Origin: Candidatus Nitrosocosmicus arcticus | Lineage (GTDB): Archaea > Thermoproteota > Nitrososphaeria > Nitrososphaerales > Nitrososphaeraceae | Length of the DNA: 64,000 nucleotides | Direction of reading: 5' to 3' | Assembly (NCBI RefSeq): GCF_007826885.1 | Contig: NZ_ML675583.1 | Location: forward strand, 110,567-174,566 | In this document: in pieces, positions 46,677-55,776 of the stretch | Layout: every line of letters begins with the position of its first letter | How positions within the stretch are numbered: the stretch's first letter is position 1 | Notes under the pieces: generated by a model | Told to the model about the DNA's origin: nothing | Database searches by the model: none | The model's input: only the letters and a program-made list of their open reading frames with translations | Translations under genes and position numbers: made by a program

Positions 46677-47573
46677 TTATTTTAGATATCTTGCAGTTTT
46701 AGTTATTTTTATATTTTTAAATCTAATAGTATCATCGATTAACGAGTGAATTTTAAGACGCATATCCATTAAAAAGCTGATGATATCTGTACTTTGTCCT
46801 GGTTCAAAATTTAGCTGAACTTCCTCTATTATACTATCTAGTCTAGCAAGAGTAATTTTTAATGCAAGGGAAGTTTTCTTGGTCACTTTAAGTGTTTTTA
46901 TATTCTTAAAATTAATATTTTCGTTTGCAATTAATTCCAAGTCGTCACCTGAAATACCCTCTTTGGAAAATACAGATTTTACTTCTCTAATTTGTCGAAT
47001 TGTTAATGCATTTTCTATAATATGATCTGTAAAATGAATAATATCGTTTGGTGAAACGGTAGTTAATTCCAAGGCCTGACTTACGCTCAATTTGTTTAGC
47101 ATTATTTTTTCTTTGACATCCTGTGGAAGTTTTAAAAGTTGAATTCTATGCGATACATATTCCTCACTTTTACCTATTTTTTTAGCCAATTCAGTAACAC
47201 CTCCCCAGCCCAAGTCCTGAACATATTTTCTAAACGCCTCTGCTTCCTCAAGCGCACTCATGGATTTTCTCTGAATGTTTTCCGTTAATTGAATTTCAAA
47301 TGCTTGTTTGTCGTTCATTTCCCTTATTTTGCATGGAATATGACGCCACCTAAGGGACTTACATGCATAAAAGCGTCGATGGCCAGCAACTATTTCAAAG
47401 TTATTTTGATATGGACGTATCAAAATAGGCTGTAGTAAACTATGCTCCTTGATACTCGAAACGAGTGATTCTACTTCTTGATAATCATTAAATTTATCTC
47501 TAATTGAAAACTGTGATGGCCGAATCATTTTAATTTCTATATGTTCCACTATACTGGTATCGAATGCATGCAT
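46677..47573 (-). CDS. ParB-like nuclease/partition-domain protein
   Basis: 298 residues. The ParB N-terminal CTPase/nuclease-like domain has IRPSQFSIRDKF, LVSSIKEHSLLQPILIRP, the GHRRFYACKSL box (residues ~65-75) and ENIQRKSMSALEEAEAF. The KorB/ParB helix-turn-helix follows (VTELAKKIGKSEEYVSHRIQLLKLP). The C-terminal third is not typical. No parA/Soj gene is adjacent. It may be chromosomal Noc-like or a regulator; ATG start. Upstream lies a palindromic AT-rich stretch. Confidence 0.83.
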   Translation of the reverse strand: MHAFDTSIVEHIEIKMIRPSQFSIRDKFNDYQEVESLVSSIKEHSLLQPILIRPYQNNFEIVAGHRRFYACKSLRWRHIPCKIREMNDKQAFEIQLTENIQRKSMSALEEAEAFRKYVQDLGWGGVTELAKKIGKSEEYVSHRIQLLKLPQDVKEKIMLNKLSVSQALELTTVSPNDIIHFTDHIIENALTIRQIREVKSVFSKEGISGDDLELIANENINFKNIKTLKVTKKTSLALKITLARLDSIIEEVQLNFEPGQSTDIISFLMDMRLKIHSLIDDTIRFKNIKITKTARYLK

Positions 47574-47629
47574 AAAGTAAATAAAATAAGCTAGTACTTA
47601 TACATTTTTATTTTTAGATTTCTTATCCA

Positions 47630-47675
47630 AAAATTCATGAAATTTTTATGAAAATTATGAAATTTACAAGATCCA
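47630..47675. promoter_or_regulatory. Short repeated ATGAAATTT-type motifs upstream of parB-like gene
   Basis: A near-palindrome, AAAAATTCATGAAATTTTT, is followed by two more copies of an ATGAAA-type sequence within 30 bp. The layout could be an operator for the adjacent ParB-like protein. Confidence 0.3.
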
Positions 47676-47808
47676 AAAATCTTTTCATAAATTTGTATAC
47701 TAAAACTTTGAAATACATTTCGTTTGCTTAGGCCATCTAAAATAAAATAGAAATCGCGAATTGCATCAATCATCAATCTTTTGATTTTTAAGATAAGAAG
47801 ATAAGATA

Positions 47809-47817
47809 CTTTTATAA
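47809..47817 (+). promoter_or_regulatory. TATA box for uspA
   Basis: CTTTTATAA is 29-37 bp upstream of the uspA ATG. Confidence 0.45.
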
Positions 47818-47845
47818 CAACGATGGATTCAAGTAGAAAAATATA

Positions 47846-48301
47846 ATGTTTTCTAAAATTTTAGTTGGAATAGATGGATCAGAATATTCTAGAAATGCTG
47901 TTAATTATGCTTTAGATCTTGCTGTAAAATATGGTTCGGAATTATTTCTTTTAGCGATTGTTCCTTCTAAAGTTCATCACGGTGACTCATCAGGTGTATT
48001 TGGTATGGTAGCTCCATCTTATTTTAATGAATATAAGAAGGAAGCTGAAAAATGGTTTGAAGAAATAATAAGTCACATAAACAAGGAAAATACCATAGAT
48101 AGCAGTACTAGAGTCAAATCAGAGGTAATTACTACCCCATTTTCTACTCCAGCTTCAATTCTAAATTACGCAGAAGAGAGAGACGTCGACTTGATAGTAA
48201 TCGGCACTAGGGGAAACTCGGGTCTTAAAAAAATGTTACTTGGTAGTGTAGCTGCAGATGTTGTTACTTATTCTTATTGCCCTGTTTTGGTAGTTAAATA
48301 A
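47846..48301 (+). CDS. Universal stress protein UspA family
   Basis: 151 residues, a single Usp domain. ILVGIDGSEYSRNAVNYALD at the N-terminus and the ATP-binding GTRGNSGLKKMLLGSVAADVV signature (G-x2-G-x9-GS) are complete, so it should bind ATP. The closing strand is CPVLVVK. It is a soluble, probably dimeric protein; similar in fold to the C-terminal domain of the symporter at 43.6 kb. Confidence 0.9.
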   Translation: MFSKILVGIDGSEYSRNAVNYALDLAVKYGSELFLLAIVPSKVHHGDSSGVFGMVAPSYFNEYKKEAEKWFEEIISHINKENTIDSSTRVKSEVITTPFSTPASILNYAEERDVDLIVIGTRGNSGLKKMLLGSVAADVVTYSYCPVLVVK

Positions 48302-48431
48302 GATCTACTTTACTTTACCTTTTGTAGGAATTATACAAGTAACAGCACAAACAAGATTAATAGTATCTACAGATATTAGAATTAGAATCAAAATACTTTA
48401 TTGATAGCGATACATCAAAAGGACTCATTCA

Positions 48432-48962
48432 TCAAATCAATTCATCTTGGTGTAATCTATCTAATAATGGTCTCAAATTAATGCCAATTTCTTTTTCCCC
48501 TAAAATTATGTTGGAACCGATGCCCAAAACTATAGATAGCATATTTCTATCTTCTCTAGCAGTGTATATCGAACTTCCAAATATTTTGAATTCAAGATGA
48601 TTGTCGTGTATCCATTGTTTCCATTTTCTTGTTGTTTGAGCATTTTGTTCTAAAGAGTTTATCACATAATCCAAATCAATTCCTTCCGTATTATCAAGTA
48701 ATTGAAGTTTAACCATAGGGAGCATGACATTTCCACCCTTCACTGATTGTTTTTCTTTATTCATTTGCTCTATGATTTTATCTTCAAGTTGATGAGCGTC
48801 TTGCGATTGATCCTTATCTTTATCCTTATAATCGTCTACAGCAATGTCATAATTAGGAAAAAAATAGCCTGTTAAATTTTTATCCCAATCATATATTTTA
48901 TACACTGTATCAATATATTCTAATTTCCATAGCGGATTATCTTTATTTCCCCTTCCAAACAT
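48432..48962 (-). CDS. Hypothetical protein (176 aa)
   Basis: Mixed alpha/beta protein without membrane segments. It begins MFGRGNKDNPLWKLEYIDTVY, has an Asp/Lys/Gln-rich loop in the middle (DDYKDKDKDQSQDAH) and ends with a Gly/Ile-rich region (IVLGIGSNIILGEKEIGI). ATG start. No known motif. It stands alone between UspA and a PRC-barrel-like gene. Confidence 0.62.
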   Translation of the reverse strand: MFGRGNKDNPLWKLEYIDTVYKIYDWDKNLTGYFFPNYDIAVDDYKDKDKDQSQDAHQLEDKIIEQMNKEKQSVKGGNVMLPMVKLQLLDNTEGIDLDYVINSLEQNAQTTRKWKQWIHDNHLEFKIFGSSIYTAREDRNMLSIVLGIGSNIILGEKEIGINLRPLLDRLHQDELI

Positions 48963-49224
48963 AATAAAACAAAGTGTTAGTTGGTATTTTTAGGTTGATA
49001 AAATAGTTGTTTATTATTTTCAAAGATTTTTTTGATACGATAATGAGATAAATTCTCTTTATTGACTTCTACTGCTACTTCTACTTGTACTTGATAATCA
49101 TGATCTTACAAAAGAGAAAATCCAGGGCTTTATTCAAGCAGCAGATAGCATTTGATTTTACTTCTAGTTACTGTAACTGTCTGGTTCGTATAAATTCTAA
49201 ATCATAAAAAAATTGGGTTTTGTT

Positions 49225-49452
49225 CTAGACTTTATATGATTCTAGTTCGCTTAAACTGATTTTTAAAGTTACTTCTGCGCCATTGTATCCCTCGACTTGA
49301 TCTTTTGGCAAGCTATATTCCTTACGATCTCCCTGAGATGTAATTATTACAGAATTATCATTTACAGCATCCACATTGCCTGCATCTTCAAAGTCTTTTG
49401 ATCTCACATTTTTATGTACAATGCTTTCCCAATCTACTATCGAATCTGCCAT
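49225..49452 (-). CDS. Small PRC-barrel-like protein
   Basis: 75 residues from the ATG at 49450-49452. The pattern VHKNVRSKDFEDAGNVDAV followed by short beta strands (SVIITSQGDRKEYSLPKDQVEGY) resembles PRC-barrel/DUF2171-type small beta proteins. These occur in several copies in ammonia-oxidising archaea and may bind RNA or membranes. An upstream in-frame extension of 16 residues is unlikely. Confidence 0.65.
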   Translation of the reverse strand: MADSIVDWESIVHKNVRSKDFEDAGNVDAVNDNSVIITSQGDRKEYSLPKDQVEGYNGAEVTLKISLSELESYKV

Positions 49453-49838
49453 TTTATTCCAACGTATTCTCATTAACGAATTATTTAAGCATTTATTCAA
49501 TAATTATTTGAAAAAAAGTATTTTTTGTAATATTTGTGTAATATATTTATTTTTTACGATGAATCGATGAAAAAATATAGAGCCTAATTGAAAGGGATTT
49601 ATGATTAATATCAATCATAAAATGATGATCTCAGAGGTATGAAATATTTTATTTAATCTTGTCAATCTGCATATTTAGTGAATCAAAGTATAAACAAATT
49701 TTCTAACTCAATTCAGATGCAAAATAAAAATAATTCAGCATTATTTTTTTTAACTTCAGATATAGATCATTATAATCAGACTACGAAGCAAGTAACGATA
49801 TTATCAATAAAGTGACAAGCAACTATAACTAAATTTAA
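49453..49838. other. Gene-free AT-rich stretch
   Basis: About 390 bp between a small beta protein gene and tRNA-Pro. No coding frame with a supported start and no repeat or RNA fold was found. Confidence 0.5.
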
Positions 49839-49929
49839 TGGGGCCAGAGGGACTCGAACCCTCGACCGCCAGCGCCCCGGGCTTATACCCAAAATTGGAT
49901 GGTATCCTGCCAAGCTAGACGATAGCCCC
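49839..49929 (-). tRNA. tRNA-Pro (anticodon GGG) with an intron in the anticodon stem
   Basis: Acceptor GGGGCTA/TGGCCCC, T arm GAGGG/CCCTC with loop TTCGAGT, discriminator A. Removing a 17-nt intron (49883-49899) between positions 29 and 30 gives anticodon stem CCAGC/GCTGG and loop CCGGGGC. The anticodon GGG is at 49876-49878. Position 33 is C instead of the near-universal U, while the sister tRNA-Pro(TGG) has loop CTTGGGC with U33. A TATA box lies 25-34 bp upstream. Confidence 0.88.
49883..49899 (-). other. tRNA-Pro(GGG) intron, position 29/30 (17 nt)
   Basis: Reads TCCAATTTTGGGTATAA. Central helix ATAC/GTAT, 3-nt bulges CAT and AAG each cut after the second base, and hairpin CCA/TGG. Confidence 0.84.
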
Positions 49930-49953
49930 GTTGTTTATTAAAAATAAACTTCT

Positions 49954-49963
49954 TATTTTTAAA
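49954..49963 (-). promoter_or_regulatory. TATA box for tRNA-Pro(GGG)
   Basis: TTTAAAAATA on the minus strand lies 25-34 bp upstream of the mature tRNA 5' end. Confidence 0.5.
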
Positions 49964-50008
49964 CCTAAGTATACAATTAATTGTAGAGAAATTCTAAAGA
50001 TACATTTT

Positions 50009-50017
50009 AATAATTAG
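50009..50017 (+). promoter_or_regulatory. TATA box deciding the siroheme-decarboxylase start
   Basis: TAATAATTA is 26-34 bp upstream of the ATG at 50043, fitting a leaderless start there rather than at the in-frame ATG at 50022. Confidence 0.45.
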
Positions 50018-50042
50018 TTGAATGCTTTATAGCATATCATTT

Positions 50043-51035
50043 ATGCTGGTTAATGAATTAGATGCCATAGACAAACAAATACTTAATGATATTCAATGGT
50101 CTTTTCCTTTGGTTAAAAGACCGTTCTTAGAAATGGCAAATAAATACCAATTAAAGGAAGAAGAAGTTCTCGATAGAACTCAAAGATTAAAAGATATTGG
50201 AATCATTAGACAGATAAGTGCAATTTTTGATACTCGTAAGTTAGGATACAAGAGTGCATTAGTAGCTTTTTCAGTGGATAAAAATAAGATAGATTATGTC
50301 GCTAATGAGATAAACAAACACCCAGGTGTAAGTCACAACTACGAAAGGAATCATGAATACAATGTTTGGTTTACGTTAGCTGTATCTCCGGACGCAGATA
50401 TGAAAATCGATTTAGATAAAATGGCCTCCCTAGATGGAGTTTTAAAATATAGAGTATTGCCGACGCTAAAAATGTATAAAATAGGCGTGAAATTGGACAT
50501 GGTAAATGATGATCCTGAAAAACCTAGTCCGACCGATGATGTAAAAAAAATGGAGACAAAAGCAGAGAAAATATCAGAAGTGGATAAAGAATACATTAGA
50601 CAATTGCAAAAAGATATCGAGATAATTAGAGAACCATTCAAAACAATCACGGATAATTTGGGAATAAATCTGGAAGAGCTCTTTAACAAAGTTAAGGAAT
50701 ATCAAAATATAGGCATCATGAGAAGATTTGCAGCAATTCTCAGGCACAGGCAAGCAGGCTTTATGGCAAATGGAATGATAGTGTGGAATGTGCCGGAGGA
50801 AAAAATAGATCAAATAGGATCAAAAATTGCATCTTTTCCGCAAGTAAGTCATTGTTATAGACGTCCCATATACCCAGACTGGGAATTTAATGTTTTTAGT
50901 ATGATTCATGCTAGAACAGTTGACGCCGCTGAAAAAATAGCAAAGGAAATATCTGCAATAATTAAAATTGATAAATACAGAATATTGTTTAGTTCTAGAG
51001 AGTTTAAAAAAGAAAGAGTAAAATATTTCGAGTAA
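50043..51035 (+). CDS. Fused AhbA/AhbB-like siroheme decarboxylase (Lrp-like fold)
   Basis: About 330 residues made of two Lrp/AsnC-like halves joined by an acidic linker (DDPEKPSPTDD). The first half has GIIRQISAIFDTRKLGYKSALVAF and HPGVSHNYERNHEYNVWFTL; the second has GIMRRFAAILRHRQAGFMANG and FPQVSHCYRRPIYPDWEFN. These His/Tyr/Arg motifs are those of siroheme decarboxylase subunits AhbA and AhbB (NirD/L/G/H). It should make didecarboxysiroheme on the way to heme or heme d1. An ordinary transcription-factor role is less likely. Confidence 0.82.
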   Translation: MLVNELDAIDKQILNDIQWSFPLVKRPFLEMANKYQLKEEEVLDRTQRLKDIGIIRQISAIFDTRKLGYKSALVAFSVDKNKIDYVANEINKHPGVSHNYERNHEYNVWFTLAVSPDADMKIDLDKMASLDGVLKYRVLPTLKMYKIGVKLDMVNDDPEKPSPTDDVKKMETKAEKISEVDKEYIRQLQKDIEIIREPFKTITDNLGINLEELFNKVKEYQNIGIMRRFAAILRHRQAGFMANGMIVWNVPEEKIDQIGSKIASFPQVSHCYRRPIYPDWEFNVFSMIHARTVDAAEKIAKEISAIIKIDKYRILFSSREFKKERVKYFE

Positions 51036-51067
51036 ATTACAAGGTTTTGTTAATTAAAAATTTTTAA

Positions 51068-52060
51068 TTATGCCAATAATTTAGGCATATCAAAGTTTTT
51101 TTCATACATTTGTTCAATTTGGAGTTTCTCATCTTCATTCAAATAATTACCATCAGAAATTTGAGCAAACAAATCTATTTCTTCAATACTTGTAACAGTT
51201 GGTAAAAGAACTGAGATTTGTTTTTGCGATAGAATATACTTCATAGAGATTTCAGTAATATCCCATCCATGAGAATTAGCAATGGGTTTGAGTTTTTCTA
51301 TTTTTTGCATCGCTTGTATAATCCAGTCTTTTTTTCTATTATTCCTATGGTCATTCTTATCAAATACTGTATGTTCATTTACTTTGCCAGTTAAAACCCC
51401 CGATGCATCCGGTACCCTAACCATTATGCCTACCGAATTATTTCTTTTATCCACAGCATCAAAAAATACCCTGCCAGGATCCTGTTCTAATATATTATAC
51501 ACAGTTTGTAAACAAACTATGTTCCTGTTTTCTATTGCATGGATTCCTTCCTTTTCCCATCCTATTGCGGGCCCTAAAGCAACGCCATGGCTATTAATTT
51601 TTCCAGAGCTTACAAGTTCATCTAGTTTGTGAAATAATGCATCGTTTTCTATCGCATCCATCCTGGGATTATGCAAACTATATACATCAATAAAATTGGT
51701 TTCTAATCTTTTCATGCTTTCTGACAAAGCATATTCTAAGAATTCCGGAGTGTGCTTTTGGGGAATCTCGCCATGTCCTACTTGATCAGCATTATACATA
51801 TCATAACCCCATTTAGTGGAATAAATTACCTCATTGCGCATATCTTTAAAGGCCTTTGCTAATAACTTTTCACTCTTGCCCCTTCCATACATATCAGCAG
51901 TTTCAAAAAAATTGATTCCTAAATCATAAGCATGTTTTAGCATCTTTATGGATTCATCTTCTTCAAGTTTTTTTCCCCACCAGTCTAAACCTAAAGTCCA
52001 TGTTCCAAATCCAATTTCACTAACTTTAATTCCGGTATTTCCTAAGTTACGATATTTCAT
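51068..52060 (-). CDS. Aldo/keto reductase
   Basis: 330-residue NADPH-dependent oxidoreductase. The catalytic tetrad is visible: Asp in FFETADMYGRGKSE, Tyr in the same motif, Lys in IYSTKWGYD and His in VYSLHNPRMD. The cofactor-binding C-terminus includes SVLLPTVTSIEEIDLF. Substrate unknown; the YhdN/auxin-induced-like subgroup fits. The start codon overlaps the end of the DUF1802 gene by one base, so the two are coupled. Confidence 0.92.
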   Translation of the reverse strand: MKYRNLGNTGIKVSEIGFGTWTLGLDWWGKKLEEDESIKMLKHAYDLGINFFETADMYGRGKSEKLLAKAFKDMRNEVIYSTKWGYDMYNADQVGHGEIPQKHTPEFLEYALSESMKRLETNFIDVYSLHNPRMDAIENDALFHKLDELVSSGKINSHGVALGPAIGWEKEGIHAIENRNIVCLQTVYNILEQDPGRVFFDAVDKRNNSVGIMVRVPDASGVLTGKVNEHTVFDKNDHRNNRKKDWIIQAMQKIEKLKPIANSHGWDITEISMKYILSQKQISVLLPTVTSIEEIDLFAQISDGNYLNEDEKLQIEQMYEKNFDMPKLLA

Positions 52061-52887
52061 TAAATTATACGCCTCACTTTTTCAGATAGTTTATTGAAAT
52101 TATCGTCATCTATACAAGGCTTACTAATTGACTTTAAATATTCAAATGGCTTTTTGGGCAGATGATTCTCAAAATATTGTGTCAATTCTTGATCATGTGA
52201 GTCGATTTGAATCCAAGACTTGCAGCCCACCCATTCGGGTTTGTTTGTGATTCTTATTGAATTATTCAATTTGTATACTCGTAATAACAATAAATAAAGC
52301 GGTTTTTTTGGATTATAATCAAACCGAGATTTGAGATAATCATCAGTCCATATATGGAAATTCTCTAATTTTTTTAATGTAGTTAGATCTGGCACTTCAG
52401 TAAAATGAGTTATTTCAACAAATGATGTAATTTCAGTTGTTTTATTTGAATCAGGCAGAGTTTTGGCATTGTCCGACTCATTTTTTCTGTTTAATTCATC
52501 CAGGGCTGCATGATATTCCATGCGGATTGATTCTTTAGCTTGATGTTCAAAAGTTGGAAATAAGAAAAAATTTTTGAACTTTAGTTCAAATCCGTTCCGA
52601 AATTCCATAATGCCCCCCTTTCTGAACAATAAAATTTGATTACCTGATTCTAAAGCTTTACAAACTATAGCCCATTCTTTTAATGCCCCAAGAAAATTTG
52701 TGTGGGATTTTGATTCGTCATTAAAATTTTCTTGAGTATTACTGACTTGGGTTGCAGTTGCAGCATCAGAGGAAATCGTTGAATATGGTCTTTCAGAATC
52801 AAGACCGAATCGTTTCAATGGAACAGTTCTAGAATTGAAACCTACAATATCATTAAAACCATTATCTAAAAAAGAATTAGAAATCAT
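52060..52887 (-). CDS. DUF1802 family protein
   Basis: 275 residues. The core ALKEWAIVCKALESGNQILLFRKGGI is the DUF1802 signature, followed by FFLFPTFEHQAKESIR. The N-terminal 60 residues and C-terminal 80 are extra. The function of the family is unknown. Here it is translationally coupled to an aldo/keto reductase (ATGA-type overlap) and lies near heme-related genes. Confidence 0.75.
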   Translation of the reverse strand: MISNSFLDNGFNDIVGFNSRTVPLKRFGLDSERPYSTISSDAATATQVSNTQENFNDESKSHTNFLGALKEWAIVCKALESGNQILLFRKGGIMEFRNGFELKFKNFFLFPTFEHQAKESIRMEYHAALDELNRKNESDNAKTLPDSNKTTEITSFVEITHFTEVPDLTTLKKLENFHIWTDDYLKSRFDYNPKKPLYLLLLRVYKLNNSIRITNKPEWVGCKSWIQIDSHDQELTQYFENHLPKKPFEYLKSISKPCIDDDNFNKLSEKVRRII

Positions 52888-52966
52888 ATAAACACCCGTA
52901 TTTACAATTGTATTGTATTATAAATAAATATTATTAACCACTGATTTTTGAACAAATAAAATGCTT

Positions 52967-53809
52967 TTAACCCAGGCTTTTAATTATTTCCTCTATATTT
53001 TTTAAGACACATGGGATCATCGGCGTATCTTTAATGATATATTTGCTAACTTGAGTTTCACGTAGGTCTATGATTAAGTTTTGAAATCTTGAAAGATTGT
53101 CAGTTTCAAAAGCCAACATAAAATCCTGATCATCAATACCAAAGGAATAGGTGGTATTAAGTCGAATTTCAGGGTATTTTCTTCCAACTCTTATATGTTC
53201 TTCCATCATCTCTTTTCTTTTCTCAAAAGGCAAAAGATACCATTCCCGAGATTTAATAAATGGATATACTACCACATATTGCAATGGCTCCTCTTCAGTT
53301 TCAAACCCAAGTTTAACTTGATTTGAGTAGGATGATTTTCTAGTTAAAGAAAGATATGTGGATGTAGGTTCTATGTATTTTCCCAGTATAGTAGTATAAA
53401 TTTTTGAAGCCAGAACCTGGATATTTTCTAGTGATGGCGATATAGTCCAAATCATAAATTCACTATCGTGTCTCAAACCGATAGTAGAATAAGTTATAAT
53501 TTTCATTCTCTTGCGTGCAGCATTTAATAATTCAAGAAACTCGCGTGAAGATTCATCTTTGCCCATCTCATTTAGCCATCGCCACTTGGGATCGACTTTA
53601 TAAAATGTAAAAGTAAAGAATTTTTCAGAGTTATTTTTGTTATCGTTATTGGATTCATCAGTCTTGGCACCCGATAGTTCAGGATCTTTGGTAGTTGTTG
53701 TAGCGCTCACATCATTCTCTTCTCTTTTATTATTTGAATTATCAATTTCATTTTTCTTAATACTAGATAAATTATCAACTTCTGAAGGGCTTTTATTCTT
53801 GTTTCGCAT
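52967..53809 (-). CDS. Chlorite dismutase / HemQ family heme protein
   Basis: 280 residues: about 70 disordered N-terminal residues (Asn/Ser/Lys-rich) and then a ferredoxin-like Cld dimer fold. IGLRHDSEFMIWTIS, PFIKSREWYLLPFEKRKEMMEEHI (with the Tyr/Trp region seen in HemQ) and NTTYSFGIDDQDFMLAFE mark the family. The proximal His is probably in the EEHIRVGRKYP segment. It is probably coproheme decarboxylase-like or a heme peroxidase rather than a true chlorite dismutase. A siroheme decarboxylase-like gene is 1.9 kb away. Confidence 0.82.
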   Translation of the reverse strand: MRNKNKSPSEVDNLSSIKKNEIDNSNNKREENDVSATTTTKDPELSGAKTDESNNDNKNNSEKFFTFTFYKVDPKWRWLNEMGKDESSREFLELLNAARKRMKIITYSTIGLRHDSEFMIWTISPSLENIQVLASKIYTTILGKYIEPTSTYLSLTRKSSYSNQVKLGFETEEEPLQYVVVYPFIKSREWYLLPFEKRKEMMEEHIRVGRKYPEIRLNTTYSFGIDDQDFMLAFETDNLSRFQNLIIDLRETQVSKYIIKDTPMIPCVLKNIEEIIKSLG

Positions 53810-54828
53810 GACTTGTATGCTGTTCTAAATTAATAAATAGTTTAATACATTCGCTCGGACTATGTTCATTTAAGGAAATCTTAGATTAGTGCTCTTTCAT
53901 CTGTAATTAGGAAAGCGCTTTCCAGTATGCATGTTATTGTTGTAGTAGTTTTACTTTTCAAATCTACCGCTATGAAGGATTCGAAGGTTCATCCTATTTT
54001 GTCAAGCGAAATCACGTTTTATTTTTGGGTGGGGGAAAATGAAACTGGATTAAGAAATATCCTCACCAAAGATCGCAAAAGAAAGAAAAAGTATTGAAGG
54101 CTCCCATGATACAACTCACATAACCTGACAAGCAGCCTTAGACAATGCCCATCTTTCACAATGAACAGAACATAGGTAAATAGGTAAGCAGTTTAAGGTT
54201 GATGAGGAAAATTTGCTCAAACAAGTACATTCAATATTCATACGAGCACGGGGCGTTACATTACATAATCAAGACGCCTGAATCCAGGAAACATATAACG
54301 CTTTATAAACGGGTCGATTAATATATCAAGTATAGAAAGTTTTGTCAGTTCCTTTATCATCGCTATTTAAAAGCGACACGAAGGGTTACAGGTACTGTCA
54401 TAATTAACCAAAATATATCTGTATATATCAAGGATTTGCTTATATAACATAACATCCATGGACCCATAATATGAAAGGAGCAAGCAACAAACATTGAATG
54501 TCTAGCTAACCTTAGTAGATCTTCGGCCTATTTGTAAGAGTATAAATATTTCTAAAAAGAATATGTTAATGACCAGAATTTACGTCTTTCTACCCAAATA
54601 TTACTAAAATTATAAAAAATACTATAATATTGACTAGTTTTAAGTCACACTTTAGATACTGTAGCCTGTAATAAATATGAAAAAATCCCACGCCATACTT
54701 CCCCAGTCCTCCCTTTATCAGTAGATATTGGATATTGGAATGGCCAAGCTGTCCTATTCTTCTATTGTTTCTTCCTCATTCACTCATCTCGTTTAGAGTG
54801 GTGTGATGAGAAAGGTCTCTTAGTAAAC
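53810..54828. other. About 1-kb gene-poor region
   Basis: Between the HemQ-like gene and sufC. The only notable open frame is 53927-54097 (+), 56 codons beginning MHVIVVVVLLFKSTAM and ending in a Lys/Arg tail; nothing supports it as a gene. No tRNA fold or tandem repeat was found. Several short inverted repeats (for example AGCGCTTTCC region) are not convincing as an RNA gene. Confidence 0.5.
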
Positions 54829-55638
54829 CTACTTGGATGTCTTTTCTACAGAATCTACTTGAGCATCGTCAGACAATCCTAGCCAGGCATACCCTTTTAC
54901 CTCTAATTCCTCAGATAGCTCCTTTCCGGCTGTTTTTATTATTTTTCCTTTTGACATCACATGTACCTTATCTAGTTTATTCAAAAAACGCAAAATCCTC
55001 GCATAGTGCGTAATAACGATTACTCCTGCACCGGTTTCAATTAATTTATTGATGGCCTCAGCAACAGACTTTACAGCATCTATATCCAATCCAGAATCAG
55101 GTTCATCAAGAATTGCAAGATTGGGTCTCAAGACCAGCATTTGCATTACTTCAGATCTCTTTTTTTCTCCTCCAGAAAAGCCTTCATTAAGATATCTACT
55201 TAAAAAGCTTGGATCTAAGCCTACATTATCAAGATTTCTCTTTAGATATTCGTGGAATTCTTTTACTGTTATGAAAACTTCTCGATCCTTTTGTTCGGCT
55301 GTCAGCGATTTACTTAATAAATTATAGGCATTGCGTAAGAAATGACTATATCCTACTCCAGATACTTCAGTCGGATATTGAAATCCTAAAAATAATCCCT
55401 TCCTTGCTCTTTCATCTGTTTTTAAAGGAATAATGCTTTCATTATTGACTAAAATATCACCTGAAGTTATAGAATAACGCGGATGACCCAACAAAACGTT
55501 GGCTAATGTGCTTTTTCCAGAGCCATTTAATCCCATAATGGCATGAACTTCACCTTTATTGACATCCAAATTAACACCGTTAAGTATTTTTTTATCTTCA
55601 ATATTGACATTTAGATCTTTGATGGTTAAGAATGACAT
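54829..55638 (-). CDS. sufC: Fe-S cluster assembly ATPase SufC
   Basis: 269 residues. Walker A GLNGSGKSTLANVLLGH, SufC-specific GLFLGFQYPTEVSGV, signature EGFSGGEKKRSEVMQM, Walker B LAILDEPDSGLDIDAV and switch His VITHYARI. It works with SufB and SufD to build Fe-S clusters. Neither is present in this window: the upstream gene encodes a cupredoxin and the downstream side is empty, so sufC stands alone. Confidence 0.95.
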   Translation of the reverse strand: MSFLTIKDLNVNIEDKKILNGVNLDVNKGEVHAIMGLNGSGKSTLANVLLGHPRYSITSGDILVNNESIIPLKTDERARKGLFLGFQYPTEVSGVGYSHFLRNAYNLLSKSLTAEQKDREVFITVKEFHEYLKRNLDNVGLDPSFLSRYLNEGFSGGEKKRSEVMQMLVLRPNLAILDEPDSGLDIDAVKSVAEAINKLIETGAGVIVITHYARILRFLNKLDKVHVMSKGKIIKTAGKELSEELEVKGYAWLGLSDDAQVDSVEKTSK

Positions 55639-55776
55639 AAAATTTTATATATCAATACATAATATAAATATTCGTCGAAATAACAGTGTTATAATTATAA
55701 AATTTATACATTTTGTTTAAATTTGGTTAATTAATTGATGAAAGTATAATAATTTATAATAAATTTTTAAAAAAAT

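Noticed and set aside
46677..47573. ParB-like gene as sign of a plasmid or integrated element
   Set aside because: No parA, rep, integrase or att repeats nearby, and neighbours are core genes; a chromosomal protein is more likely.
47591..47776. 61-codon minus-strand frame upstream of the parB-like gene
   Set aside because: Phe/Lys/Ile-rich composition of AT-rich non-coding DNA; no start signal and it overlaps the palindromic region.
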